Assembly (NCBI GenBank): GCA_020465985.1
Contig: JAANYP010003248.1
Coordinates: 253,001 to 317,000 of the forward strand
Length of the DNA: 64,000 nt
Origin: Centrapalus pauciflorus
Lineage: Eukaryota > Streptophyta > Magnoliopsida > Asterales > Asteraceae
Reading direction: 5' to 3'
The position numbers and the translations under genes were made by a program. This document shows, piece after piece, positions 25,893-39,283 of the stretch. Numbering within the stretch: the first letter of the stretch is position 1; the number at the start of each line of letters is the position of its first letter. The notes beneath the pieces were generated by a model, which was not told the DNA's origin, did not search any database, and saw only the letters and a list, made by a program, of their open reading frames with translations.

Positions 25893-27675
25893 GGGTTAGC
25901 ATCAACATTAAATATATAAAATTCACAATAGTATGATTGTATGTACATGAAAATCAATCCTTCATGAACCCATTTTGAAAATATACCCTTCATTGTACAT
26001 GCTTTTGTCACAAAAAATTATCAACTCTATCAACTAGGGCTGTTTGTTTGATTTTTAAATTAAGTTATGTCTCGATTGAGTTATTTGTCCGGATTAAATT
26101 GACTCTCTAGATAAAAACAGTTTGTTGTTTGTTTTATGTGTTGAATTACTGTCTGAATCGAATAAAATTTACTAATTTACCATTTTTCAGCTTATATTTT
26201 TTAACAACAAAAACAAATTTTTATTAAAAATTTATTCAATAAACAATTATAATACCAATTAAGCAGCTCCAAAGGGACCAAAGCCGTAAAGCGAGAAGCA
26301 ATGGATAGCACTAGAGTTTGATGTGAGGGAAGACATACAACACTGTTGGATCTTGCTAGATTGATTATGGACCATAGTGATGATAAGCTGCACACATGGA
26401 TTTCAATCACAAGTTTAAGCAATGCACATACCTATAGATTCCATCATGATTCATGAATTTAAGTTAATACAGGCGGTCTACTATTTGCCTATTTGGTGTA
26501 CTTTTGTTCCAAATATGCTAGATTTATAGCTACCCATATGAGGTGCGCTTCATACATATCCTAAATATTGATTCGGGGTGTCTAGGTCTGATGACTTGCA
26601 CATCAATCCAGAAGATTGAGGATCTTATTCTAGGCTAACGATTACTTTTGTGTGTCGTTTAGTTGATGTGGAAGATATTAGGTCATCCTAATACTTTGGA
26701 CTTTTGGGGTGCTCCATTTACACTAGATGCTAGTCCCAATCTTAGATAATTAAGTATCTTAAGAAAAAACACTATATTTTGGCAGTTTGGCCGTGGAAAG
26801 GGAGAGAGTAGATACATCTTCCAATAAGTCTTGAGAATTTTATGCCGTTGATATAAGAATGGCATTTTATCAGTCACTTGGTGGGTGGCCAGTGGTCTCC
26901 ATATCCCACATCTGTTGCACATTTCAGTTCTTCAAAAAAATAAATTTCATCCTGATATTAAAGATGTTATTTCACTTCTATTCAGAAGTAAACTACTTGT
27001 TGAATCTAAACTTGCCTCAAACTTAGAAGGAAATTAGCTAATTACATAAAAAAGTAACTCAAGCTTTAATTTCAGGGAGTGTACTATGATGCATTGATGT
27101 CATGATTCGGAAATTGGATGGAAGGTTTATCTGGATTATTGGATCTTTAATGGTATTTAACTATATGAAAAGGGACAAGCATCTGTAATAGAGTTTTAGT
27201 ACAATGATCCCTAAAGAGAATAAAATAATAGTAAGAAATTGACGGATTACATGTGAAGAAAAATAATGCTCTACTAAAATACAAACTAAATAATGACTCC
27301 CTTAATAAACATTTATATTCTTTTAAGAGTGTATGTAAGCAAATATGTTGTATTCTATACCATGTTAGAAGATGCATGAAATGCCAACTTTCTAGAGTTT
27401 TAACCACCTTATTCTGGTAGTTTTTTGAAGCCTTAGAATTCAGATATCCATCATGTTTGTCATTGTTTTCACCACCTTCTTGTTGACTATTTGGACAGTA
27501 GATTGTGTGGCTTATTTCTCATCCAGTATTACTCCTCTGATCTTCTCTTTGCCAAGCTTAAAATTAGAACATACACCCATTTTTGTACAAGGTGCATTTC
27601 ACATTTCAATCTTGTCACGCCCTTGATGTGCTTGTAACAAGTGAAGTCCTATGTGTAAGCATTAGGTGCATATTC
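25893..27675. other. Intergenic region between convergent BT and formin genes
   Basis: The 3' flanks of both genes. Some minus-strand ORFs (26201-26422, 26683-26922, 27147-27407) have no recognisable domain and no splice context. The sequence from about 26040 (ggctgtttgtttgatt) looks like the end of a hAT-type repeat, but I could not close it. The formin 3' untranslated region probably lies just below 27676. Confidence 0.5.
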
Positions 27676-30600
27676 TCATGGAGAGGAGTATGAACTTTCG
27701 TCATCAGAACTTATACAATGACGCACATTGTATCTGTTTAAGACAGGTAATGATGCAGTGGCAGTAATTCTGAACGATCTTGCTGAACCTGCTGTAGTTT
27801 TGTCCTGCATTTGACCAACCTCCTTGCAAACATGATCCAGTATGCCCAGAAAATCCCTTACAATCATGAAGATTCTGAAAGGTTGGGCCCCTTCTCTTGC
27901 CGAGTCACCATGGAAATACTCTGTTACATCTTTCACTGATGCCAAGGCCTTTCTTTCGTCGATCTTGATCTTTGCAATCTCTACTTCTGCTTCTTTAAGA
28001 AACATTTTCATTGACTCAAAGAAGTTTCCTTGCATCTCTGGCTTCTCATGACCTGCCAATCTAATTTTGTGGAGCCCAATTTCAAGCTTTGACACATAGC
28101 CACTCAGAACATCCGAGTCCATTCCTGCTGCTTTCTTGACATTACTTAATTCTCTGCTCAGCCCACCAACGACCTGTAACCCTTGCTTCTTAAAATGTCC
28201 TTCGGTGAATCTGGAATTCGTCGTAGTGGAAAAGCCATTACTTTTGGCATCAGAATCGTTGCCTTCAGACCTGATAATCTCTTGGACTACAAAGTGAAGC
28301 AACGTTGTTTTCCCATCTGTTCCCTTTATATCTACTAGTTTTAAGAGGGTATCGAGTTTGAAAGCTGTAGCTTCACCACGATTTGTGCCAACATTCATGC
28401 GATTACCTGTCCGTAAAACAGCTTCAAGGAGTTTGAGGAATAGCCGACTGTTCTTTAGTTCCTTACTTGCTTCCTGATAGAAATCTTATATAGTGAGCTA
28501 TAATGTGTAGATAGGAAATATAGGAAAACTTCTAATACGGGGCATGGTGGCAAATACGGTGTATATTAACATTCAAGCAATACCTCTAGTGTTGAAAAGG
28601 AAGTCCGGAGGTATTTGATTTCAGTTTCAAAGTTTGCTCTGTAAAGCATGGCCTCCACTCTTTTAAATGCAAATGGTATATCAAGGATTGCCTTTAGGAA
28701 TCTTTCAGCAGAACCTAATTTTGTCATGTCACCTCTATAATCCTTAAGTTTTATCTCTTCTTCCTTGGTTGGAGCCATCTTTACCAGTGTTTCCAAGAGC
28801 TCAGCACCTAAACCTTCTGGATTACCTGTTCCACCGAAACACAGCGCTCTTGATGAAGATGGCTAATTTAAATGAGTAATAGATGATAGATGCCTTTCAA
28901 GAAAAAGATGATAGATGACCACAAACTTTGACGGTGTGTGTGTGTGGGGGGGTGGGGGGGTGGGGTGGGGTGGTGGGGAGAAATAGCTTTGCAGCACTCA
29001 TTTAGCGCCTTTTTTTCTAATAGGAACGATGACAGAAAACTGCAAGATAATTTCACTCTTTTATCGAGCCACGGAGCGCACTTCTTTTTATCGGTACCTC
29101 ACTTACCATTTCTGATCATTTTCGATGGCAGAAAACTGCAAGATAATTTCACTCTTTTATCGATCCATGGAGTGCACTTCTTTTATCGGTACCTCACTTA
29201 CCATTTCTGACCATTTAATGTAATCCAACGAAAAATACATGTAAATGGAGGCATACATTGGTAACAAAATGGTAAGTATGCTACATTAAATGGACATAGA
29301 TGGTGGTTTCGTTAACATGATTATTTGCTTTTGATTCTATTACTTTGGTCATACTTGAATGTTGAAAGCCGACACCAATTCTTTTGTGATTTTAGTTGGC
29401 AGTGTTTAGTTTGGAGGATTTGGAGAGTTCATTTAGGATTTGAACTTAGAAATGCGCTTCTTATCATGTTTGGAAAAAAAAAAAAAAGAGGAGGGCATTT
29501 AAGCTCATTTAATATTTTATAATACCCAAAACTCCTTTTTAGACCCCTTCATATTCAAATCCCATCATTTTTAAATCCTATCATGTTTAATTCCAGCAAT
29601 CCAAACCCCACTGAATCTTATAAGTTGCTTGTTCTAAAACATTGTTTAAAAAAAAAAAAACAAAGTTCCACCAAACCACAGAGCAAAAGTATTTGTGGTG
29701 TAGATCCTAAAATGCCCTTTTCTCTCGTCAAGAAGGTATATATGTGGAATAACTGCAAGTTTCATTTGTTGATCCCTAACATTTAGCAAACAGAAACAGG
29801 AACAGGGAACAGGGAACTCCTGACATCTTATCAGAACATTAGCAACATGAAACATAGTAGTATTTTGTTGTATAACACTTTTTATATGAGTTTGAGTCAC
29901 GAATGAGTTCACTAAATGCAGGATTGGTGTCATATCTAATACAATTGAGGTCTTCAAACTAATGAATTAGCATTCATGGTTTGGTCATATCTAATACAAT
30001 TGAAAATACTTACCATCTAGAAGTGCGTCAGACACTTCATCCCTTGTTACGTTCAATGCTCTTAGTAGTATGGCTATGTTCTGCGACTTTTTCGGATCCA
30101 AGACTCTGTTCTCCTTTTCAACCGGAGGTAGAACTGATTTTTGGGTCTCTTCTTTCTTTGTTGAACCAGCAGAATTACACCCAAAAAGAGACTCCATCAT
30201 GTCTTCATTCAGTCTGCAGCATGGTAGGCAAATTTTTACGTACAAGACATTCAACTTTGACAAAGGACTATGAATGCTTTTCGAGTGTACACTTACTGGA
30301 AGGAGCTTGATTTTAGCTGGTCCCAGACAGTTTCTCTTTCTGAGGTTGCTCGTACTTTGTCCCAGTGGAGAGGCTTCAGCTTTGGTTTCGATCCATCTGC
30401 ATCATCAGCTTCAACACCATTGATGTTTACTTCCTCCAATGGCTTTCCTTTTACAATTCTAGGTATTACTTTAGGATTCAGGCTCCTAGATTCCGACATT
30501 GTGGCTTGTTGATTGCAAGTTGTTGAGACGACCTTGATCGGAGAAATTCGCATCTTTTGTTGTGTTGGGATTGCCGGGGGAGGAGGAGGCGGCGGTGGTG

Positions 30601-31666
30601 GGGCAACAGGGTGTTTAGGCATTTGTTGAGGTTGATTGTTATCTGATTGCAAAAGCATCATATCTGGTGGAGGCGGTACTGTAAAATTTTTCCTTCTAGG
30701 ACCATATGTAATTGCTAATGGCTGCTGCTGATTGGTAACCAAATGCAGCTTTTTTGATGATGATGAGTTGGTATGTTTGGTATCTGGTGAAGATGAAACC
30801 GAAAGCCTTGACCTTGGTGAAGTTCTCTTGGAATGAGGCACGGGACTAGTGGAGCGTTGTTGGATGGCGGAGTTAGAATTATTCTGTATTGATCTGGGAA
30901 TGGAATAGCCTTCGTCAGTGCTTGCATTTGATCCATGAGGGGTATAAAAATCATGGGTTTCTTCTTCTTCATCATCAGATGAAGAAGACATGGCCGGTGG
31001 AGAAGTGATGGTTGGTGGTGGTGGATGGGGTTTGGCCAATGGTGGAAGTGGCTGAAGGTCAGGACTAGGCCTGTAGCGTTCTGATGATGCTTTAACCGAG
31101 CCAAGTTTATGATAAGGTGAAACATTTGGTGGTCCATTGGTTGTTTCACCCACGGATCTTGGTGGGTCGACAGTCCCAATGTAGAGGAAATTTGAGGGTG
31201 GCATGTTATCATCACTACCAGTATTGGTTTGTCGTCCCACAAGCTTCTGGGAATCAGGGGGATGTTTAGACTTATGTTTGTAGACATAGAATGCTAAAGC
31301 TGAGAGCATTCCCAGTGTGACCAACCCAACTGAAATTGCAACTGCTATCTTTTTGGCAGGCTTGGTGGTTGGCTGTGGGGCAATGGGGTGTGATAAGGAG
31401 TTATTAGTGGCACTCGAATCGGCTCCCACCACCAGCGGTGGTGTTGGTGGGGGCTGGTCTGGTGGTGTCTGGGCATTTCCAAATGGGTTTTCATTGAAGA
31501 ACGGAAAAGGCTGGTCAGTGGTGGTCGGCGGTGGGATTTGTGTGTCTGGTGGTGGTTCTGAACTGACTGGGAAAAGTGGCTGGTGGAGAATTCTTCTAGT
31601 GGGATTGGGATGAACGGAAAGTAGAGTTAAGAAAATAGATAGGATGAAAACAAGTTTCATTCTCAT
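27676..31666 (-). CDS. FH6: Type I formin, FH6-like
   Basis: A membrane-anchored actin nucleator that caps and elongates actin filaments at the plasma membrane. Exons in transcript order: 31666-30297, 30213-30014, 28825-28584 and 28473-27676. Frame is kept, giving about 869 residues, in the range of Arabidopsis type I formins. Order of parts: signal peptide (residues 1-20), proline-rich extracellular stretch, one membrane helix (about 107-128), Ser-rich linker, FH1 polyproline run (about 360), then FH2 from LKPLHWDKV (about 430). FH2 includes GNRMNVGTNRGEATAFKLD and LLHFVVQEIIRSEG. The Met at 31666 is chosen because a signal peptide follows at once; an in-frame ATG lies 16 codons upstream at 31714. 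The second intron (28826-30013) is 1.2 kb and holds a tandem duplication and a G-rich run. The FH6 label leans on gene context; other type I formins remain possible. Confidence 0.93.
28934..28980. repeat. GT/G-rich run, quadruplex-like
   Basis: A (GT)n start followed by G runs separated by single T or GT (runs of 7, 7, 4, 4 and 4 G). This satisfies the four-run pattern for a G-quadruplex on the plus strand, which is the template strand for the formin transcript. It lies in formin intron 2, near the 3' end of exon 3's upstream splice site. Confidence 0.7.
29027..29217. repeat. 96-bp tandem duplication in formin intron 2
   Basis: Two adjacent copies with a period of 96 bp, starting at 29027 and 29123 (cgatgacagaaaactgcaag versus cgatggcagaaaactgcaag). 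They differ by a few substitutions and single-base indels, so the duplication is fairly recent. Confidence 0.88.
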
Positions 31667-31779
31667 AGTGTTGTTGTTAATGAGGATTCTGTAGTGGTAT
31701 TTTGCTTCACCCAATTCATGTTATCTTGGTTTCTTTTCTTCTTTTGTATCATCAACATTATCAATTGTCTGGCAATTGG

Positions 31780-31802
31780 ATGAGAGAGAGAGAGAGAGAG
31801 AG
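31780..31802. repeat. (GA)n microsatellite in the formin leader
   Basis: About eleven GA units just upstream of the formin start. In the transcript orientation this is a (CT)n run, common in plant 5' leaders. Confidence 0.85.
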
Positions 31803-31869
31803 AATTATGTGAAGCTTCTTTGGTCTGCAAGATCTGGATGCTTTCTCTCTCTAGACTCACTATCCCCAC

Positions 31870-32635
31870 TGGGAGGAAGATGGGTTTTGCCGTTTTGGTG
31901 ATTGGATGACGTCAGCACACATGCACTTTATATTTTCACAATTAGAAAATAATTAATGTTTTTAAAAACCAAACCGGACCGGACCAATAGTCGGACGGGT
32001 TAAACTGGGAGGAAAGTAAGATGCAAGCATCTCGAAGTGGAGAATCGGTTGAGGCAACATCTAGGTACCGTTAGACTAAGTGTTTTGGTTATATAATATG
32101 TTTATTTGAATAATTTGAAGTATAATAAATGGTAAATTATTTATTTTTCTGTAGAAAAAAGAGAAAGGGCATTAATGATTTAACTAATTTTATGAAAAAT
32201 TAGTCTAACTTAAAACCAAAGAAGTTTTGCCAACCACATAATAGTAGGTGGTTGTTGCAACTTGCAAATCATATTTACATATTGTAAGGTTAAAGTAGTA
32301 ATTGAACAGGTGGTGGACATGACTGCGTTGAACAAATGAGCAGCGTGCTGTGTGTCATTCAATCACAACCTTTTTTTGGAAATATCTGACGCATTTTACT
32401 TGGACTTAGAATATAAAAAAAATGATTAAATACATAAAAAATGAAAATATTCTTTCCACCCGAGTCTTGAATAATAGGATGGATAAAAACCTTAATAATT
32501 AACGGTGTCATCTAATTCGCCTAGATTAAATTACCTTGAGCCTAAATTTGATTATGTTCTCATATCTGTAACAACACAATGTTGATTGTGTTTGATGACA
32601 TGTTTTTTATACACATTTAGTTGGTTTATTTTTTT
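31870..32635. other. Formin upstream region
   Basis: The probable promoter of the formin gene, up to the start of a MITE remnant. No clear core-promoter element could be assigned with confidence, and no other gene is seen. Confidence 0.5.
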
Positions 32636-32916
32636 GGGTCAAGTATCATTTTGAATATTCAAGTTTTATATCGTCCCATCTAACAATTATATTAATTTTT
32701 GTTCCGATAAAATAAATAAAACTAACGGCTAAATTGGTCTAAATATGATAACTTAGTAGTCAAATTTGGATAATTTTCAGTAGTTAAATCGGTAAAGAAA
32801 ATTATAGTGGCCAAATATGCATACAAGATGATAGTTTAGTGGTTAAATTGAGAAAAAAAATAGTTTAGTGGTTTAATCAGAAAAAATTTAGAAGGTGAAT
32901 GGTCAAAATCCTTATA
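32636..32916. mobile_element. Diverged copy of the BT-intron MITE family
   Basis: Starts gggtcaagtatcattttgaat and ends aatggtcaaaatcc. Internal phrases such as aataaaactaacggctaaat and gatagtttagtggttaaat match the 25345-25660 element in order. Ends are eroded and a clean 9-bp duplication is not visible, so this copy is older. Confidence 0.7.
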
Positions 32917-33927
32917 TTTTTTTTATAGTTTATTTCTAATACGTTGGAAAGTAAACTTGTGTACCTATAGTTTGGACACAATTTGTATTCAGTTTATTTC
33001 AATCATATTATTATTATTATTATTATAAGTTGATAGTTATCATCAAATAAAAAACAATGTAAGTCGATAATTGAAACTTTTGTTGGAGTGGTCATCAGAG
33101 AATAGACACAAAACTTGTTTTTGCCGGAAAAAAATCACTTTTTTAACTGTAGTGTAAAACTTGAATTAGAACAACAAAAGGTTACAATAGCTAAATAAAT
33201 AATAATAAATAGGTGTTATAAATCAAACATATTTGGGAAATATATATATAGCTATAACAAATTTATTAACCATTTAAGATTCTTGATGGATTGTTTTATA
33301 ATGGTTATATAAAATTTAATTATGATTTATTATTGTTTGATGGTTTTATTTAAATAAATAATAATGGTAAATTAATTGGTTGAAGTTTTGGAAATTTATA
33401 AAATTCATTAAAGTGACATGTGGGATGCATTTGGCACCGACTCTCCCTTTTGTGATTGACAGTGGCCACGTCGTTTTGAGCATCTTGCCTTTGCTTTTCT
33501 TTCATCTTTGCTTTTCCCAATTCTTTCTTGGCCTTGGGATATATATTTGCACCCCTCGACTTAATATAATAATCACAATTTTACTCTAAAAAACACAATT
33601 ATTTTATTAATTAATAATACACATATATAACTTATATCTCTACTAACAAGTAACAACGGATGCTATTTCTTCTCTTTACTTCTGTTTTTTTTTTTTTAAT
33701 TTCTTTTTTCATGTATGTTAGTCATGTATTTAAGTTGATTACAAAATAACTCTTTTAAAAGATTATTATAATTATAAAAAACTTACACACTCATGATTAT
33801 TACGACTTTTTATTGGGAAGTGATTTGTAGATAACACATTTTCTCCATACATAATAATTCTATATAAATAGACTATTCTACTCTTATATCAAATTTATCA
33901 ACTTTACATTTTACCTCATTATAATAA
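32917..33927. other. Gene-free region
   Basis: AT-rich DNA with a short (TTA)n run near 33008-33026. The ORF at 33380-33589 matches nothing I know. No gene or defined element is seen. Confidence 0.5.
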
Positions 33928-34382
33928 GGGATAATTACTAAATAACCAAATCTCACACCTTTATTCACTTTTTAGTCATTTTATATACATTTTACCAAAA
34001 TAGCCACAATTTACGTGACCACATTTACGTGATAGCCACAATTTACGTGATTTGTACTTTTTTTCATTTTTTTAATGCATTACGTTACAAAAGGTGTTTG
34101 GTCACGTAAATTGTTGTATATGGTCACGTAAAGTGTGACAAGACATCCCACCAAACATTCATGGGGAATGAGCAAAAATGGTCACGTAAAGTACAACAAT
34201 TTACGTGACAAGACACCTTTTGTAACGTAATGCATTAAAAAATGAAAAAAAGTACAAATCACGTAAATTGTGGCTATCACGTAAATGTGGTAACGTAAAG
34301 TGTGGCTATTTTGGTAAAATGTATATAAAGTGGCTAAAATGTGAATAAAGATGTGAGATTTGACTATTTTAGTAATTATCCC
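33928..34382. mobile_element. Fold-back Mutator-type MITE rich in ACGT
   Basis: A 455-bp element whose two halves are inverted copies along nearly their whole length, from GGGATAATTAC to GTAATTATCCC. Both sides carry the identical 9-mer ttataataa (33919-33927 and 34383-34391). Twelve ACGT cores occur within it, mostly as tttACGTga or tcACGTaaa. Confidence 0.88.
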
Positions 34383-35325
<943 letters not shown>

Positions 35326-35689
35326 TCAATTGAGAACTTTTATGCACCGAGGTACAAAAGAACTCATATCATCCATTAGATCAAAAAATTGTATAGATTA
35401 GATTAATGGCAAAAGGGTAAATAGTTGGACAATTTGTTGCATATTGTGCATTATAGAATAAAACAAAGAAGGGCATTTTGGGGAATGTGCACACCTCATT
35501 AAATTTAATATTTCAACAAATAATCAAATAATAAATGCTAAATAAATTCAATTGATACATTTCCAAATTTAACAAAAATTACACAAATTCAAAAAAAGAT
35601 GAAAGAGATCGATGCATTTCATCGTAATCGTGTTTATTTATGCATCGTGTTCAAAAAAGATGCATTTAACAAAAAAAATACACAAATTC

Positions 35690-35945
35690 ATTATGCATCG
35701 TGTTCAACTTGTTCATCATTCATCTATGCATCGTGTTCGTCATTCATATTTTTTCATTCATGTATACATCGTGTTCAACTTGTTCATCATTCATCTATGC
35801 ATCGTCATTGTTCATCATCCATTTATGCATCATCATTTTTCGTTGTTCATCGTTCATCATCCATCTATGCATCGTCATTGTTCATCATCCATCTATGCAT
35901 CATCATTATTAATCGTTCATCATCCATCTATGCATCGTGTTCTTC
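35690..35945. repeat. ATGCATCGT minisatellite
   Basis: Roughly 30-40-bp units built on CATCTATGCATCGT and TTGTTCATCATC repeat at least six times with variation. The ORFs in all forward frames here (for example 35599-35949) come from this repeat and are not genes. Confidence 0.8.
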
Positions 35946-36078
35946 ATAATCATCATCGGTTGCATCTCTTGTTCATGTTCATCATCATCGTTGTTCATCG
36001 TTAATCTTCGTCTTCAAATCATCATCACCATCAAAATCATGAAGAATACGATTAGAGAGAAAATGAGAGGGGGAGAGG

Positions 36079-36082
<4 letters not shown>

Positions 36083-36126
<44 letters not shown>
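36083..36126. repeat. (GA)n microsatellite
   Basis: About 22 GA units inside the 35322-36331 element. Confidence 0.95.
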
Positions 36127-36129
<3 letters not shown>

Positions 36130-36331
36130 GGGGAGGAAAGTGAGGAATTTAGTTACTATGAGATTTTAATTCAAAATGTAACTCCTAAGTATCTTTTAAT
36201 GATTTTTAAAAATAAATTAATTACCATATTTTTAGTTTTCCCTAAATGCCCTTTGTGCACCATTGTTAGATTATCTTATGCACAAAAGTGCCTCGAGGTG
36301 TCCCGATGCACAAAAGTTCTCAATTGAACCT

Positions 36332-36333
<2 letters not shown>

Positions 36334-36387
<54 letters not shown>
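36334..36387. repeat. (AT)n microsatellite
   Basis: About 27 AT units directly right of the 35322-36331 element. Confidence 0.95.
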
Positions 36388-36393
<6 letters not shown>

Positions 36394-36409
36394 CAAGAAG
36401 AAATTAAGG

Positions 36410-36850
36410 CCTTGTTTGTTTTTAGTTAATCACCTCTTAATAACATCTGAAGTCTAAATTTCAGATCTAAAATGAATTAAGATTGTTTGTTTAGATTTAG
36501 ACTTTAGAGGTTATAACCTCTAGATTTACCTCTTAAAATTAAGAGGATGAATTTGGGCTGAAAAAAAATAAGAGGATATTTTCTATATAATTAATTTAGT
36601 TAATTCTAATTAAAAAAATATTTACCATTTTATTTTAATTTTGTTTATTTAAATTAATTAGTTATAATATGTAATTAATTAGCTATAATATTTTAAAATA
36701 ATATTTTTCATATGTTTCATATTACGAAACAAACAATCTTAACATTACCTCTTAATTTCAGATTTCAGATCTTAAGACCACCTCTTAATTTCAGATGTGG
36801 TTTTCAGACTTCAGACGTTTAACCTCTTAAAAAACAAATACCAGCTAAAA
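36410..36850. mobile_element. Non-autonomous inverted-repeat element (hAT-like)
   Basis: The left end (ccttgtttgtttttagttaa, then cctcttaa and ctgaagtct) is mirrored on the right (agacttcagac, aacctcttaaaaaacaaat). Subterminal words such as cagatct, cctcttaatt and attgtttgttt recur in both arms. The right arm also matches about 56150-56285 closely, so two copies of the family are in this window. Exact ends and target duplication were not resolved. Confidence 0.6.
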
Positions 36851-37189
36851 GAGTGTTATTTTGAAGAATTAATGGGCCCGTCTTAAAGATTTGCTGACAA
36901 GAAATCATTCATTGGATTCCCTTTGAAAACCTCCAAAAACGCAATGGTAACAATACGAAATAACGTTAATATATGATTTTGAGTTTTTATTTGACTTTAA
37001 CATTCAGTCATGAGTCACATGTAGATCCCATTGGACATATGCTATGTACATTACACATATTACGTTATTATTATTATAAAATGTTCGTGATTTATCACCA
37101 ATATTATTTAAGTGTAATGGGATGAACTTGTTTGACCAAAATAATCTTATTACATAATGTACAAGTTGGGTTGGTGCGGAGTGCACAAT

Positions 37190-37600
37190 TGTTCAATATT
37201 GTTTAAGATTAATTACGGGGTTCGGGGGCAGCGACCCCGATAGCGGGGTTCCAGGGGCGGCAGCCCCCGGCTAATGTTGCTTTAAGAAATTTGATGCGAA
37301 ATTCGGATGAATCCGAAATTGGACCCTAAATTCGGTTGAATTCGAATTATAGTTACTTTTGGCGGTTAAAATGGCGGTTGGCCATTTTGGCGGTTACCCG
37401 CCAAATAATTACCCGCCGTTTTGGTCATTTGATGGGTACACGAAAATCAGTAACACATTCCATATTAATTGTTCGTTTTTCTCTGAGTTTTATCCGATTG
37501 GGATTTCGATCGTACCGTCGAAATACTTCAATCTGAAAGTGTATCACGACTCTCAGATTATCCGAGCATTTTTGCAACCCATATTTTTTACATAAAATTC
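37190..37600. mobile_element. Possible LTR fragment with a GC-rich hairpin
   Basis: A GC-rich inverted-repeat segment (cggggttcgggggcagcga to ggggcggcagcccccggc, 37216-37271) stands out in AT-rich DNA. It is followed by sequence ending gcatttttgcaacccatat. This combination resembles LTRs of plant retrotransposons I have seen, but no primer-binding site, partner LTR or coding domain is visible. It could be a solo LTR or a fragment. Confidence 0.35.
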
Positions 37601-37931
37601 AAAACTTGACACAACTTTTTGTATTTTTACTAATTGACACCGGACGAAAATGTTAGAATCCATCACGTTAAGAGTTATAAATACATATGATATATTGTAG
37701 TACATATTCATTTGACTGTGTTATATATAGAGATACACATGTTTATTACTCAATTAGTCCATGCCTCTACAAAATGTATATGATTTTGTTAACAGAAAAG
37801 ATTTATTTAAATTAAGAAATATAAATTTGACCAAACAACATCAATCAAATTAATTGTAGGGTTTAATATGTAAAAAATCAACATGTTTTTCACATTTTTA
37901 CGGTTCAGTCCCTCCGTGTTTTTCACATTTT

Positions 37932-39283
37932 CTACTTGGCAGAGTACCGGTTCTTGGCGAATTTGGCACCAATTGATAGGCCCACTTTGAGAATGTTTTT
38001 TCCATGGAAGGGACTATTGCTTTGGCAACCTCAACCGACTCCATGGGCCCTTCCAATATTACTTCATCATGAACCTGTGTTCAAAAATCAAAATGACCAA
38101 AATCAACAAGATGCTATGCATATAGGCATATAGCAATGTGATACTAGTAAAACATAGCTGATGAGACAATATTTGATGGTGTTTCGAGTTTTTAGCAGAT
38201 TTTAAGGAAGAAGATAGATGATAACGTAATTTCATCAACCATTTTAATAATCTATTTTACTGCAACTAGAAGCAGGTTACTCAAACATAGGACTATGGGA
38301 TCTAATCACAAGGCAGAGTCATTAAGTTTAGAGTTGCTGCAACTAGATTCGGATTCTTCAAGTCACCATGATCATGTTGGAAACAAACATCCAAACACCC
38401 ACTCAATTCAGATGACTAGCTGTCCATGTTAAATTTCTTAATTCTTTTTAGATATAGATTTTGGAGAAGATAATACAGAAAATCTTGAGTAATTAATAGT
38501 AACAGTGAAGATTGCTTAACCACATATATGGCTGTCCAGTGAAAAACAAAACCAATACAATCATAAAAAGCTCTAACCATTAACCAATCATGGCAAACCT
38601 CATGTCCTTCAGCGCCCCCCTCCAAATGCAGCATAAGTAGTGCCATATTCAGAGTTGTTGATGGATGTTATGCCGTTTATCTCTGAAAGCTCACCGCTGG
38701 CAGCCTCATCAACATTCCCATTAATGTCTTTCAGTTTGCCCTCAACAGTAAAGTCGTATTGTGTATCTTTCAGTTTGTAGACCAGAACAAATCGCCTTGA
38801 GTTTAATTTTACGAAATTTAAAGGCAGTCTTCTTGCCTTGCTCGATTACATTATCAACATTAGGAGCTTTAAACTCCTCCATTGGAAGAGATTGAGAAGG
38901 ATCCTTTCTGCATAATAATTCTTTTTTTTTTTTAAAAGAATCGTTGTAAATCTATAAGAAATAACACCATGTTTGCAAACATGGAAATAAAAGGAAATGG
39001 TTGGAAAATAAACTAGAGAATCGATAGTTTGTTCAAGAATGCCACCAAAAAAGAGTTGTAGTAATTGTGTGACACTCCCATCATTCATGAATTTACAGTC
39101 TGCACACAGCTTTGATGCCCAATTGTGAAATCTACCGGCAGCAATCTGCTGTTCCGCTTTTGCTAATTCCTCAATCTCCATGAGATAGGCTCGATCAACC
39201 AGCATTCCCTCGGTTACCATTTTTACCAAAAGGTCGCCAATATTGTTCATAAAAGCCGAACAGTGTTCCTTTCTTAACTCCAT
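37932..39283 (-). pseudogene. Remnant of plant organellar DNA polymerase I (POP) gene
   Basis: Pieces of the polymerase that replicates plastid and mitochondrial DNA, in the correct order on the minus strand. The first (39283 to about 39040) reads GDLLVKMVTEGMLVDRAYL and ends QLFFGG. The second (about 38880-38595) reads FKAPNVDNVIEQGKKT, shifts frame at about 38750, then reads SEYGTTYAAFGGG. The third (38074-37932) holds the palm motif C (VHDEVILEGP); it shifts frame after EVAKAIV and then ends GKNILKVGLS...YSAK at a stop matching the family C-terminus. The exons for the fingers and most of the palm are missing between the second and third pieces. Two frameshifts plus the deletion rule out a working enzyme. 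The intact paralogue must lie elsewhere. Confidence 0.82.

Noticed and set aside
30715..31287. 190-residue minus-strand ORF, rich in His, Pro and Leu
   Set aside because: It is an alternate frame of formin exon 1.
35690..35945. CRISPR-like repeat-spacer pattern
   Set aside because: Units are degenerate, directly tandem and in a plant nuclear context; it is a minisatellite.
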